Shown: positions 52,594 through 64,000 of the stretch, piece after piece
How positions within the stretch are numbered: position 1 is the first letter of the stretch
Layout of the letters: every line of letters starts with the position of its first letter
NCBI GenBank assembly: GCA_028753945.1
Contig: JAPNXP010000012.1
Coordinates: 310,001-374,000 of the forward strand
Length of the DNA: 64,000 bases
Origin: Hexactinellida sp. DTS-2022
Taxonomy: Eukaryota > Porifera > Hexactinellida
Direction: 5' to 3'
Position numbers and translations under genes: made by a program
Notes under the pieces: generated by a model
Told to the model about the DNA's origin: nothing
Databases searched by the model: none
What the model saw: the letters and a program-made list of their open reading frames with translations, nothing else

Positions 52594-54603
52594 TTAAGGT
52601 CTGGCAGCGTATCGATTCATTTCTGCGTTTCGTTTCGAATTGTGACACTGCGAGGGCCATTGCATGTTAACAGAGTGGCATTCTCCGGGCGATACCCCCT
52701 CTCCTCTCCCGAATGGAAGCCTTGCCTTTCCAACTTCAACTAACCCGTCATTTGGACCTTTCAAAACCACGTTTGTACCAAAATTACAATACCTCTTCCG
52801 TTTACCATAAAAGGTCCGGTAGAAATGTACATCATTCTGTACATGCAGAGGTACCTTGGAGAGCCAAGCCTGAGCGCCTTCGTAAGTCAACTCTAGATTA
52901 GAGCCACACATTATTCCAAAGAAATGTCCGATGTCTGCTAACAGACCAGCCAGAGGTGTACCTTGGTATGGAGACCCCACAGTCTGTATTTTCCTATCAC
53001 TTCCATTCCCACTGACTGAATACGAGTCTAGACCGCTGTGGTAGTAGGAATAGAGATGCACTGATGCGAGGCCACCCTGAGAATGGGCGACAATACTGAA
53101 CTCAGTTAGATTTTTATCTTCCGTAAAGTCTATTATGTGTCTTGCAAATTGATCATTCGACAGAGATTGTCCCCAATCTTTGAATACTATATAATTGGTG
53201 AAATTATCTACAGTGAAAGGGTTCTCTTTAGCACAGTATCCGTGTATGAGGAGTAGATTTGGCTGTACATTTTGTGAAGTTACTCGGTTTTGTTTGGAAT
53301 ATTTTCGTTGGCTTTGCTTGCATTTATAAAACTCCCCTGACCTGACATAGTCAAGCACATTTTGTAAGTTTGGATTTCCAAGGTCAACTTGCAGACTTTT
53401 AATTTCGAGAACAGTTGTGAAGAGATTGACGTCCTCAATTGTGAGGTTTTTCAGAAAAATAATATTTGGAGGAATTGAAAACATTGTAATCCAACTACCT
53501 TCAATATAGATTGGTATAAAGTAGGAACCAGTTGAGTTTTGTTCAACGTCTGACAGGTGAATAACCCAACAAATTGGTACCAATTCTTCATCGACAATGC
53601 CCCAAACTTCAGAGAAAATACGGTAAGTTAGATCCATTCCTTCTTCCCATTTTATGTACATCTCAACCTTGAAATAACCCCCGCTCAACGTAAACGTAGT
53701 ATATTCACTATAAAACAAATTGTTGTAAGAAACGCCTACGAGATGCCATTGTGTACGAGCGAATTCCATCCCGCCCTGTGTTTGGCCACTCACATTAACG
53801 ATGACTCTATAAATTCCGCCGATTGGCGGCACAAACACGCCTGTGAACTGTAGCTCTTTCCTTCCACTCTCTGACAGCTGAAATCTTACCAAACTGATTT
53901 CCTCTCTGTACTTGACACCATCGGGCTGCACAACTTCAAGGTTACTCGTGAGCATTGTCAGTTGTGAAGTTTGTTGAGTCTCAGGCTCATACCCGGGCAT
54001 TGAAACGTTAATCTTCATGTACACCGGATTATTCGTCAAAGTAAATCTCTGAACTTGGTCAACGCTTGATTCCAGAATTATCTGACTTCCGTCAAATCCA
54101 ACAAGCACGAATACAGGGTAAGATTCAACACTCGAATGAAATCCGAAAAGAAAGGACTTCCTGAATGTGAGCTTGGCTTGCCATGTCCCTACTTTCGGAC
54201 TCGTTACAACATAGCTCTTGCAGAGAAACTTAAAACTATCACTTATCGTAACAATTTCCTGTGCTACAGACAAAGAAACGACTGGAACACCATTCGGCGT
54301 TTTCAAATAAACTGTTACTCGTTTCATAATTCTTTTTGCATACTTTGCCATAGGCATTAAAACACTCACGGACATTTTGCTACAATCGTCAACTGGGAAT
54401 TGCATGTATTCACTTGAAGAATTAGTGGAAAGTGTTGATATAGGCAACAGCAACAAATCAGAAGAAATTGGGAAATAGCCTGGATAAAACCTGTCAAATT
54501 GGTCAGGAGGACCAGACAGGTATTTGTACTTGTAATCCCCTGCAGCGAAACAAAGTGTTATTTGCAAAAATGCTAGGCACAACAATCGGGCATATGATAT
54601 CAT
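52594..54603 (-). CDS. Secreted alpha/beta-hydrolase, lipase-like, with large N-terminal beta-rich region
   Basis: A single exon encodes 669 aa from the ATG at 54603, beginning with a signal peptide (LLCLAFLQITLCFAAG). Residues 25-430 are beta-rich with no domain I can name and several N-glycosylation sequons. The C-terminal third is a hydrolase: oxyanion-type HGY after strand LLLIHGYCAKENPF, nucleophile elbow AHSQGG, then GSPYQGTPLAG, an Asp in GPNDGLVEVG, and a His in GECHSVNM. This triad fits class-3-like or LCAT/PGAP-type lipases. Cysteines are concentrated near the C-terminus. Substrate is unknown. The ATG has no close acceptor. Confidence 0.8.
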   Translation of the reverse strand: MISYARLLCLAFLQITLCFAAGDYKYKYLSGPPDQFDRFYPGYFPISSDLLLLPISTLSTNSSSEYMQFPVDDCSKMSVSVLMPMAKYAKRIMKRVTVYLKTPNGVPVVSLSVAQEIVTISDSFKFLCKSYVVTSPKVGTWQAKLTFRKSFLFGFHSSVESYPVFVLVGFDGSQIILESSVDQVQRFTLTNNPVYMKINVSMPGYEPETQQTSQLTMLTSNLEVVQPDGVKYREEISLVRFQLSESGRKELQFTGVFVPPIGGIYRVIVNVSGQTQGGMEFARTQWHLVGVSYNNLFYSEYTTFTLSGGYFKVEMYIKWEEGMDLTYRIFSEVWGIVDEELVPICWVIHLSDVEQNSTGSYFIPIYIEGSWITMFSIPPNIIFLKNLTIEDVNLFTTVLEIKSLQVDLGNPNLQNVLDYVRSGEFYKCKQSQRKYSKQNRVTSQNVQPNLLLIHGYCAKENPFTVDNFTNYIVFKDWGQSLSNDQFARHIIDFTEDKNLTEFSIVAHSQGGLASVHLYSYYHSGLDSYSVSGNGSDRKIQTVGSPYQGTPLAGLLADIGHFFGIMCGSNLELTYEGAQAWLSKVPLHVQNDVHFYRTFYGKRKRYCNFGTNVVLKGPNDGLVEVGKARLPFGRGEGVSPGECHSVNMQWPSQCHNSKRNAEMNRYAARP

Positions 54604-55371
54604 ATCGTAGTATGCAATCACAGCAATTTATCAAATCTATTTTATATATTGTATATTTGTTTACGAGAAATGCTAGAGGGATTTAGCATCGAAGTTTAAC
54701 CCAATAGAATCCTCCAATATTTATACTCAAATAGACAGTGACATGATCACCAGGTGTACTATGCATAAGACCAGTTTCGTACGTCAATAAGAAGCATTAG
54801 AATACTCTATGGAGGCTTCAGTTGATCTCTCAATGCCAATTTTAAGTGGAAGCAGTGGATCAAGTGGGAAGCGAGCTGAAACCATTGACACTAGCTAGAT
54901 TACTTAAGATAAAGTAAAAGTGTGGATTTGAATAATAGATTGTCAATGCCTAGTATTTTGCCACTTCCATTAATCAAGTGCTAGTAATGGCAGGAATTTA
55001 TCTAAACAAACGTGATGGGTCAAGAAATCCTGAAAAATAAGCTTGAAAGTAGCTTGCAGCACTTTACCATTTGTGATCAATAGCATATATTTTTGTGATA
55101 GCAAGAGTTTGAATAGCAAGTCGTACAAAAAGTTATATGAATGCCATAAACAACATTCAAAATGATACACAATGCTAGAGATTAGATTAGATAAGGCGGA
55201 TTATAATGGAAAGAAAACCTTTACACTAATAACAATTCTTTTATATTACGGGCATTGAAAATTGGCCAATCGAATTGAATTGTGCAAGATACTAAGTAAA
55301 GTTGTGACTGAAAGATATATGTTTTACAGTCCCATAAATGGCAATAAATTGAGTTTGAAATAAAATACAAA
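54604..55371. promoter_or_regulatory. Divergent intergenic region
   Basis: These 768 bp lie between the 5' ends of the lipase-like gene and the acidic secreted-protein gene, so both promoters should be here. Neither start has an acceptor-like YAG close by. No other feature is seen. Confidence 0.4.
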
Positions 55372-56100
55372 ATGAACTTCAAAGCTCCCCTATTCTGCAT
55401 TGTATTTTTGAGTCACTTTGTCTTTTCCAACGCAAACTGTTCAGGTGACATAGCTATAAGAGAGGATCCACCAGCTGACACAAAAAGTGTAACAGGTTTA
55501 GCGAGAGAAAGGAGAGAGTACTCAGACCCAGTGGGGAATGAATACGAATATGGGGATGAGTACGAAACTGATAATGATATGTATTATTACGAAACTGACA
55601 CAGAAGGGGATTCACTGTATGAAAATACCTACGAGGACTATGGAGACCTAGATGAAATGAATGAAGAAGTCATTGGTTATGATGGCGAAGATTACTACGG
55701 TTATGATGAAGGCGAAGATTATTCCGATGAAGACAGTTCAGATTATGAATACAACGCCAGTGATTGGGAAGATAACGACTCTAGCCGTAAAGAAATAGAG
55801 TATGATGAGTATGAGAGCGATGAAGGCCAAACAGCTGAGGATCTTGAGCTGTGGTATAGGAAGAGGAGATCTACGGAAGATGAGACTTTGATATGCAACA
55901 CCGACAAAGAGCGCGAGGTAGTGAGGAGAATCAGTTCTCTAAAGGAGACCGTTACAGTCATGGAGCAACAACTCAACTATGAACAAAATAAATGTCAGTC
56001 AAAGAGTACTCAATTAGTCACAAAACCAACAGTAATAACGGATAAACCACATTATAAGCAGCATAAGAAAGTTGATGGCTTACCAGTCTGTGAAATTTAG
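55372..56100 (+). CDS. Secreted Asp/Glu/Tyr-rich acidic protein of unknown function
   Basis: A single exon encodes 242 aa. An N-terminal signal peptide (about residues 1-22, LFCIVFLSHFVFSNA) is followed by a region to about residue 160 that is dominated by Asp, Glu, Tyr and Gly (EYEYGDEYETDNDMYYYE, GYDGEDYYGYDEGEDY). A dibasic RKRRS site (about 164-168) could be cut by a furin-like protease. A short helical C-terminal domain with three cysteines ends in LPVCEI. Tyr in acidic context is the usual setting for tyrosine sulfation. Such proteins occur in mineralising or extracellular matrices, but I do not recognise this one. The ATG has no close acceptor. Confidence 0.75.
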   Translation: MNFKAPLFCIVFLSHFVFSNANCSGDIAIREDPPADTKSVTGLARERREYSDPVGNEYEYGDEYETDNDMYYYETDTEGDSLYENTYEDYGDLDEMNEEVIGYDGEDYYGYDEGEDYSDEDSSDYEYNASDWEDNDSSRKEIEYDEYESDEGQTAEDLELWYRKRRSTEDETLICNTDKEREVVRRISSLKETVTVMEQQLNYEQNKCQSKSTQLVTKPTVITDKPHYKQHKKVDGLPVCEI

Positions 56101-57176
56101 TGTTGGAACTCACGCTTAGCTCCAAACATGATTTGGCTGTATGACATGAGAAAATATCAGATCCTAATTGTTGCAATATAAAATACATTCGAATCCATAG
56201 AATTATCAATAATTGAGTAGTACAAACAATGGATAAACGGAACGATCTTCAAGGAACATTAAATTGCATTACTCTTCTAGGTTGTTGGTTATAAGATTTG
56301 CTACCTAAGTAATTACAAGACCATGAACCAATTTACAACTAATTATCCACAGTAAGTATGTGTAACTTCTCAGATTGCTATAAATTCCAAAAACTTCCCC
56401 TATTTTGAAAGCATTTGTGTTAGATTTATCTAACTCAAATGACTAATATCTTTTTGCTTCCTTCGAATTCGGCTAAGAAACCTATCTTTTGAGACTGGTT
56501 TGTTAGCCAACTCGTTCGGCCTGAGGGAATCTCTCTCAAAGCGACTCTGCAAACCCTTATTAGGTGCTAGGGGTCAGAGAGTTCCTGAAGGCCACTCTAA
56601 GCACTCCCAGCATAGACAGCTTATTTGTTAGCTCGATTGTGTTCGGAGTGTTGAGAGTATATAAAACTGAGGAAAAGTAATTGAAATTTGAAACGATTTT
56701 TCATAATTTCAGTTTGACAACATCATTTTACAAGTATCTGTATACTAATTCATTTTCTATCTGAATGCTTGCTGCTAATTTCCCCCATACTGGGAGTCTG
56801 GGACTGCACTCGAATATAATTGCCGCCTCTTGGGGGTAATATGATATTTCTTATATGTATATTTAAAGTTGTTTTAAATTAATACCCTCGTGCCAATTTT
56901 TAAACCTGTAATTTTCTTCAATCAATTGTTACAAACAAACATAATTCTACGTAATACGATTTTTCAAACCAGGGAGTTTACATTATTTCATAGCTTTGTT
57001 GTAGACAAATCTGCTCTACTACAAATCAGAGTACATAAGTTAGTTGAGTACTAATTTACTCAACGTATCTAGAACAACGTCATTTATGCTACCTAAGTAA
57101 GGAATTCTTGTTAATATATAGACTAAATCGTGGATAGTTGAATAATTTTACTTTCACCTAGAACTAATATCTCGCC
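56101..57176. other. Intergenic region with a GC-richer structured island
   Basis: This 1.1-kb gap is AT-rich except for about 56470-56850, where GC content rises and two potential stem-loops occur (56518-56593 and about 56780-56840). No coding sequence or canonical tRNA is visible. Confidence 0.5.
56518..56593. ncRNA. Candidate hairpin RNA (pre-miRNA-sized), unproven
   Basis: A 76-nt segment can fold into one long stem. GGCCT pairs with AGGCC at the base, GGAA pairs with TTCC, CTCTCT pairs with AGAGAG, and ACCCTT pairs with AGGGGT near the loop, separated by small internal loops. It is not a tRNA: the acceptor stem is imperfect and there is no T-loop consensus. Either strand could be the transcribed one. 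Confidence 0.3.
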
Positions 57177-57905
57177 ATGTCAGAAAGTATGGAGACACAA
57201 GTAGATAACGCTACGGTAGTGCCTACTTCCAGCAACGCTGCCTCCATTTTAGAAATAAATTCCTCGAAAGAATTCCATTCCCTGTTGCTAGACGAATCTG
57301 CGCCAGCTGATGAAATCAGTCTGCTCAACGAGCTCCCGTCTCCCGAGCAGATTCTGATAGACGACGCGCCCGACTCAGCTGTTAATTCCGGATCAGCTGA
57401 TCTCCTTCCCCAGGAGCAGGAGGAGAGCTCTGGTCCCCTGGGCGAGCAGACCCAGGCTTCCGATTCCGTAGAACCCGTGGCTGTAACAGCTGATCAGTGT
57501 CTGTCTCACTCCAAGACAGTGTCAGACACGGTGGACTTCAGCAGAGAACTGGTCAGCACTACTCGCTCCAACTCCCTATGGGTCGTGTGTCAGGTCTGCA
57601 AGAGTAAGATCCTACAGCCGAATGTAGGCCTGTTTGTGGAGAGGGAAGCCGAGCTCCCGCCCCTGCTCAAGAAGGAATCTCTCAACGCGACCACGCAAGA
57701 GATCCCTGTAGAGCGAGTAAAGGAGTTCTGGAAGATAAAGGACATGTTCCATTTCGAGAACATAGGTCTGTCTAAGACGATTGGCACCACGAAATACCTT
57801 CTATGCGCGGATTGTGAGATCGGACCTGTTGGGTACCATATCATATCGAACCCCAACGCTTTCTTCCTGGCTGTCAACAGGGTCGTGTATGCTAATAATA
57901 TATAG
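57177..57905 (+). CDS. RABIF: RABIF/MSS4-like Rab chaperone with long N-terminal extension
   Basis: A single exon encodes 242 aa. The C-terminal ~110 residues are the MSS4 domain, with zinc pairs CQVC and CADC, and matches such as VKEFWKIKDMFHFENIGLSKT, YLLCADCEIGPVGYH and VNRVVYANNI. MSS4 binds nucleotide-free Rab GTPases and stabilises them. Human RABIF is only 123 aa; here an acidic, Ser/Glu/Pro-rich disordered N-terminus of about 130 residues is added. A CACCTAG acceptor-like site lies 15 nt before the ATG. Confidence 0.88.
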   Translation: MSESMETQVDNATVVPTSSNAASILEINSSKEFHSLLLDESAPADEISLLNELPSPEQILIDDAPDSAVNSGSADLLPQEQEESSGPLGEQTQASDSVEPVAVTADQCLSHSKTVSDTVDFSRELVSTTRSNSLWVVCQVCKSKILQPNVGLFVEREAELPPLLKKESLNATTQEIPVERVKEFWKIKDMFHFENIGLSKTIGTTKYLLCADCEIGPVGYHIISNPNAFFLAVNRVVYANNI

Positions 57906-58394
57906 AGCTTGTGATGTGTCTAGTAACATCGGTGGTAAATTGGAATGTAAGCAGTTTTCAGATAATAACTCTGTGTCTATTTAATGAATTTAACAGTTGA
58001 GTTTAGCTCATTGGAAGTTGCAATATTAATAATTACCGTATGCCTAATAAAAATTTTTACAGGATTATATTTACCTTTTGTCGTAAATAATGACAGCAAA
58101 CTGTCATCTATCGAACAGGTATAACTCGTGTAATAACTTGTGTTATACGATTTAATTTGATAGTTCCTTTGAAAAAATGACAATTTACTGCCACTTATAA
58201 GGGAAATTAGTGTATACAAATAAACCCATTATTCAGATTGGGTAATCAAATCGTTCAGATGGAAAGTTGGAGATTATTTTATCTGATTATTAATCACAAT
58301 AATCGGGACGTATTAATTACCTGAATATTGCTTTAAATATGATTGTACGGCATTGGACATATGATATAATTACTTAGGATTCCTAGAAGTTTAA
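57906..58394. other. AT-rich intergenic gap
   Basis: These 489 bp lie between RABIF and FEM1 on the same strand. No gene or repeat recognised. Confidence 0.55.
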
Positions 58395-60720
58395 ATGTCT
58401 CAGTTTTCTGATCAAATCTTGCTGAGTGCAGCGGAGAACGGAGAGTTTGAGAATGTGCGCAACATTCTTACAAACCCAGATTTCGGCACTAAACTCCTAT
58501 CGCTATCCCAACAGGATAAGGAGAACAACCTCTTAGTGCTAGCCTCCAAGAGTGGGAACCTGAGTCTGGTTAAGCTGCTCATCGAGGAGCACAGCTTTGA
58601 CAAGGAGAGTGTGGGGACGGTTCTCTTCTCGGAGGAGGAGGACCCGATTGTGGAAGCGCCCGTCCTGTGGACCGCAGCTACCGCTGGCCACCTGCCCGTC
58701 GTGAAGTATCTCCTATCGGTAGGGTGCGACGTTGATAAGGCCACTAAAACGAACAGTACACCCATTCGTGGTGCTTGCTATGATGGACATCTGGAGGTTA
58801 CTAGCTTATTTATATTTAATTAATTAGCCTAATAGCAATTTGCTCAATTAGCAAGTTATTTTGAGGCCCCAAGCGAGCATATAATATAATTCTGTTCCTC
58901 TAATAACAAGTTCGCTTATTTGCAAGCTAATTTCGTGCAAAATGCGACTACTGTACATTATATTATAACGTGAGATATGTGATATTGTGTACAGGTTGTG
59001 GAGTATCTGGTTGGGTGCGGGGGTAACTTCAACACGCCCAACGAGAACGGACAGACCCCCCTGCTGGTGGCATGCGGCATGGACCATTTCTACGTTGTGG
59101 AATACCTGATTAAGATAAGAGCAGATCTGGACACACAGGCCGTCAAAGGCCTCACAGCTCTGCACATAGCCTGCGAGAGAGACTACAGAGATATAGCAGT
59201 CATATTGATGCATGCAGGTATGTATAGTACAGGTGTAGGTAGGATATAGTTAATCGTAGGTTGAATTGAACTTTGGGCAAATTTAGTGATTGTTAACTAA
59301 TGTGTGATCCATAGTCCTTTTTGTTTACAAAATGATCAAAAAGCGTCCATTGGAGTATCAATTTTCGCGTTATGTAACGATTGAACCGTAATAATGTTAT
59401 TACATTTTTTAATTAACTTTAGGCGCCAGTCTTCTGAATGACGAACAGGGGGCCACAGCGCTGATGCTGGCTGCGGTTAACGGAAACGAGAAGTCTCTGT
59501 CCGCGCTCTTAACCGCGTTCCCCAACTGCGTCTCTTGCGAGGCCCGAGCGGACCTCTACACAGTGCTAGGCTGCTCCAAGTACGACAAGGCTATTCAGGG
59601 CAGGGGCACCAGCTGTCTCTCCACGGCGATTAAGTATTGGTTCAAAGCGGCTGAAGTCAGAGACAAGCTGCCGAGGAAGACCTTATCCATGCTGGCGCTA
59701 AACAGAGCTGATGTCCCCGAGGTCTACGGTAACGACTTCCCTGAACCCTTAACTACAGCTGAGATGCTAGAGATTCTGCCTGACGACTCCAAAGTTGGGA
59801 TTTACACACTTCTGGCCCGAGAGAGAATCCTTGGTCCGAGTCACTACCTGATATACTTCCTGCGTCTGAGAGCCGCTATAGACCTGGACAGACAGCTGTA
59901 CCAGCGCAGTCTCCTCCTCCTGGACAGATCCATTCTCCTCTCCTACACGGCCCTGCGGCCCGACAGCAACCCTCTGCGATACATCGAACAGTCCGTGTTC
60001 ATACTGCAGTGCCAGGGCATGGCTTATCGGGACCAGAAGCGCGAGTTGACCACCGTCTTCTTTGAGTGGCTTACGTCACAGATAGAAATGTTTTATAAAA
60101 ACTTTTCTACCATTTCCAAGCAGGAATCTTGGCAAAATCGATGTGATGAAGATCTGATTACAGTGTGGCTACACGAGCTCGTATTGCTGCTATACGCCAA
60201 CGGTCCGGACTGTAAGACATGGCTTAGAAAGATGATCGATAGGATTGCGAGTCTAGGCTACAGTTCTAAGAAAAGCGGAAGTTCTGTCCTACACATCGCC
60301 TGCTGTTTGGACACAAACAAATCTGACATAAATTCAGGTTTAGTAGGACAACTCTGGCCCAACACAGATTGTCTGAGACTTCTATGTTCTCACTTCGACG
60401 TGGACGCAAGGGACCAGTTAGGCCGCACGCCCCTCCTCGCCACCATTCAGAGCACAGCTGATCACGATCTGAGGCATCAGACGGTGGAGCTGTTGCTGGA
60501 GAACGGCGCACACCCGGACACGTTGTGCTATAGCGGTCTATATGCAGCTGATTGTGAATACGAGTCTGCGAATTCGTTCCATGAGTGGGGCGTTAAAAAT
60601 CTAATTTGGAAGTACACCTCTTTAAAATGCCGAGCAGCGCGTATCCTCTGTCGACAGGTACCTGGGTACCAGGATATGATACCACCCAGCCTTGTGTACT
60701 TCCTCTCTCTGCACTCATAA
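58395..60720 (+). CDS. FEM1: FEM1-family ankyrin protein (CUL2 substrate receptor), three exons
   Basis: Exons 58395-58796, 58995-59217 and 59423-60720 join in frame to 640 aa (human FEM1B 627). The N-terminal ankyrin array (about residues 5-240) keeps the FEM1 layout (APVLWTAATAGHLPVVKYL, TNSTPIRGACYDGHLEV). The middle is the TPR-like helical part with LLARERILGPSHYLIYFLRLRAA, a FEM1 signature. C-terminal ankyrins (DQLGRTPLLATIQ) and the closing CRAARILCRQVPGY...FLSLHS match the family end. FEM1 proteins recognise C-terminal degrons, mostly ending in Arg, and recruit CUL2-EloBC. Identity among A, B and C is not decided. Several positions are divergent, so substrate preference is uncertain. 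Confidence 0.9.
58830..58955. mobile_element. Possible pogo-like palindromic element in FEM1 intron 1
   Basis: The right end, reverse-complemented, is CAGTAGTCGCATTTTGCACG next to a TA, the same CAGTAG start seen in other elements here. Partial inverted similarity exists between AATTAGCAAGTTATTTTGAG and the opposite arm. The left terminus is not clear, so the copy is probably degraded. Confidence 0.4.
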
Positions 60721-60857
60721 ATCCGTGCACTACGTAATTATATACTTCATACATCAAATTCATTATATTAATTGGTGCAAATATGTATTAAAGTTTCTAT
60801 ATCATATATATTTTCACAGCTGGTCAGATTCCGATTAGTTAATTTAAATAGGTTTTA

Positions 60858-63701
<2,844 letters not shown>

Positions 63702-63851
63702 GTTTAGTGTTTGCCTTAGATTAGAAATTATTAGAGGCCGTTTATAGAAGAAAATTAAAGTTAGATTTTTGAGTTTATAGAATTACCTCTACTCCTGGTG
63801 TATATTGTAGAGCAAAGTATTATTAGCTATTCAGTTAGATTTGAATTAGCT

Positions 63852-64000
63852 ATGGCGCAGCACAATCCAATGCCACAGGTTATTCCACTCAATGGTCACC
63901 ATGTTCCTATCAATCCAGATTATATCCCAATGCAACGTTTCCAACCAGCCATGCAGCAGCCATTCCCCCCAGTCCCCCCTTCCCAGGCCTGTAACCTACA
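63852..64000 (+). CDS. Partial gene, Pro/Gln-rich N-terminus (cut by right edge)
   Basis: An open frame of 49 codons starts at an ATG preceded by AATTAG two bases upstream. It is rich in Pro, Gln, Met and Asn (FQPAMQQPFPPVPPSQ). No family can be named. It begins 150 bp after the KARS stop on the same strand, consistent with the spacing of other gene pairs here. The MAQ start is shared with the ZNFX1-like gene at the left edge, but the sequences do not otherwise match. Confidence 0.55.
   Translation, partial: MAQHNPMPQVIPLNGHHVPINPDYIPMQRFQPAMQQPFPPVPPSQACNL

Noticed and set aside
56518-56593. tRNA gene
   Set aside because: Length is right, but the acceptor stem is mismatched after 5 bp and there is no T-loop GTTCRA consensus or plausible anticodon arm.

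Overview
This is nuclear DNA from a small-genome animal. Several genes are interrupted by spliceosomal introns with GT/AG ends. The gene set is eukaryotic and ciliated (IFT54, CCDC113, SCLT1, MCM6, INTS11, Elongator, TRAPP), and a Frizzled-family receptor, an NHL-repeat protein, wolframin and SPPL2 point to Metazoa. Spacing between genes is AT-rich, most introns are 43-104 bp, and many large genes (ECPAS, ACAP, IFT54) are single uninterrupted exons. My best guess is a sponge, possibly a glass sponge (Hexactinellida). That guess rests on compactness, on a Frizzled-type receptor without a Wnt-binding domain, and on signs of spliced-leader trans-splicing. No marker in the window proves it.

Layout. 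0-14 kb: nine minus-strand genes: a ZNFX1-like gene cut by the left edge, NUDT16, an SLC35A nucleotide-sugar transporter whose intron 2 contains a complete same-strand ACAP gene, SRD5A, IFT54, WDR4, TFIIE-alpha and CCDC113. 14.5-17 kb: a plus-strand CLC-3/4/5 Cl-/H+ exchanger. 17.4-36.1 kb: a minus-strand run TAF13, ECPAS, THUMPD1, SCLT1 (an intron of which holds an unknown antisense gene), SPPL2, WFS1, ELP6, INTS11, with gaps of 82-370 bp. 36.7-42.5 kb: an orphan ORF, the Frizzled-like receptor and a 3-kb AT-rich gap. 42.5-54.6 kb: minus-strand MOCS3, MCM6, WDR48, an NHL protein, TRAPPC5 and a secreted lipase-like protein. 55.4-64 kb: plus-strand acidic secreted protein, RABIF/MSS4-like, FEM1, lysyl-tRNA synthetase and the start of a Pro/Gln-rich gene cut by the right edge.

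Most genes are unrelated housekeeping functions (transcription, tRNA modification, replication, secretory traffic, cilia), so I do not see a dedicated pathway cluster. The most interesting structure is at the RNA level. In about 24 of 30 genes a YAG splice-acceptor-like triplet lies 0-17 nt (mostly 0-9 nt) before the start ATG, and same-strand genes are packed head to tail, as expected for trans-spliced polycistronic transcripts. The lysyl-tRNA synthetase gene has a second strong acceptor just before an internal ATG, which would separate mitochondrial and cytosolic forms. Short palindromic pogo/Tigger-like elements flanked by TA sit mainly inside introns; one begins exactly at a splice donor of MCM6.
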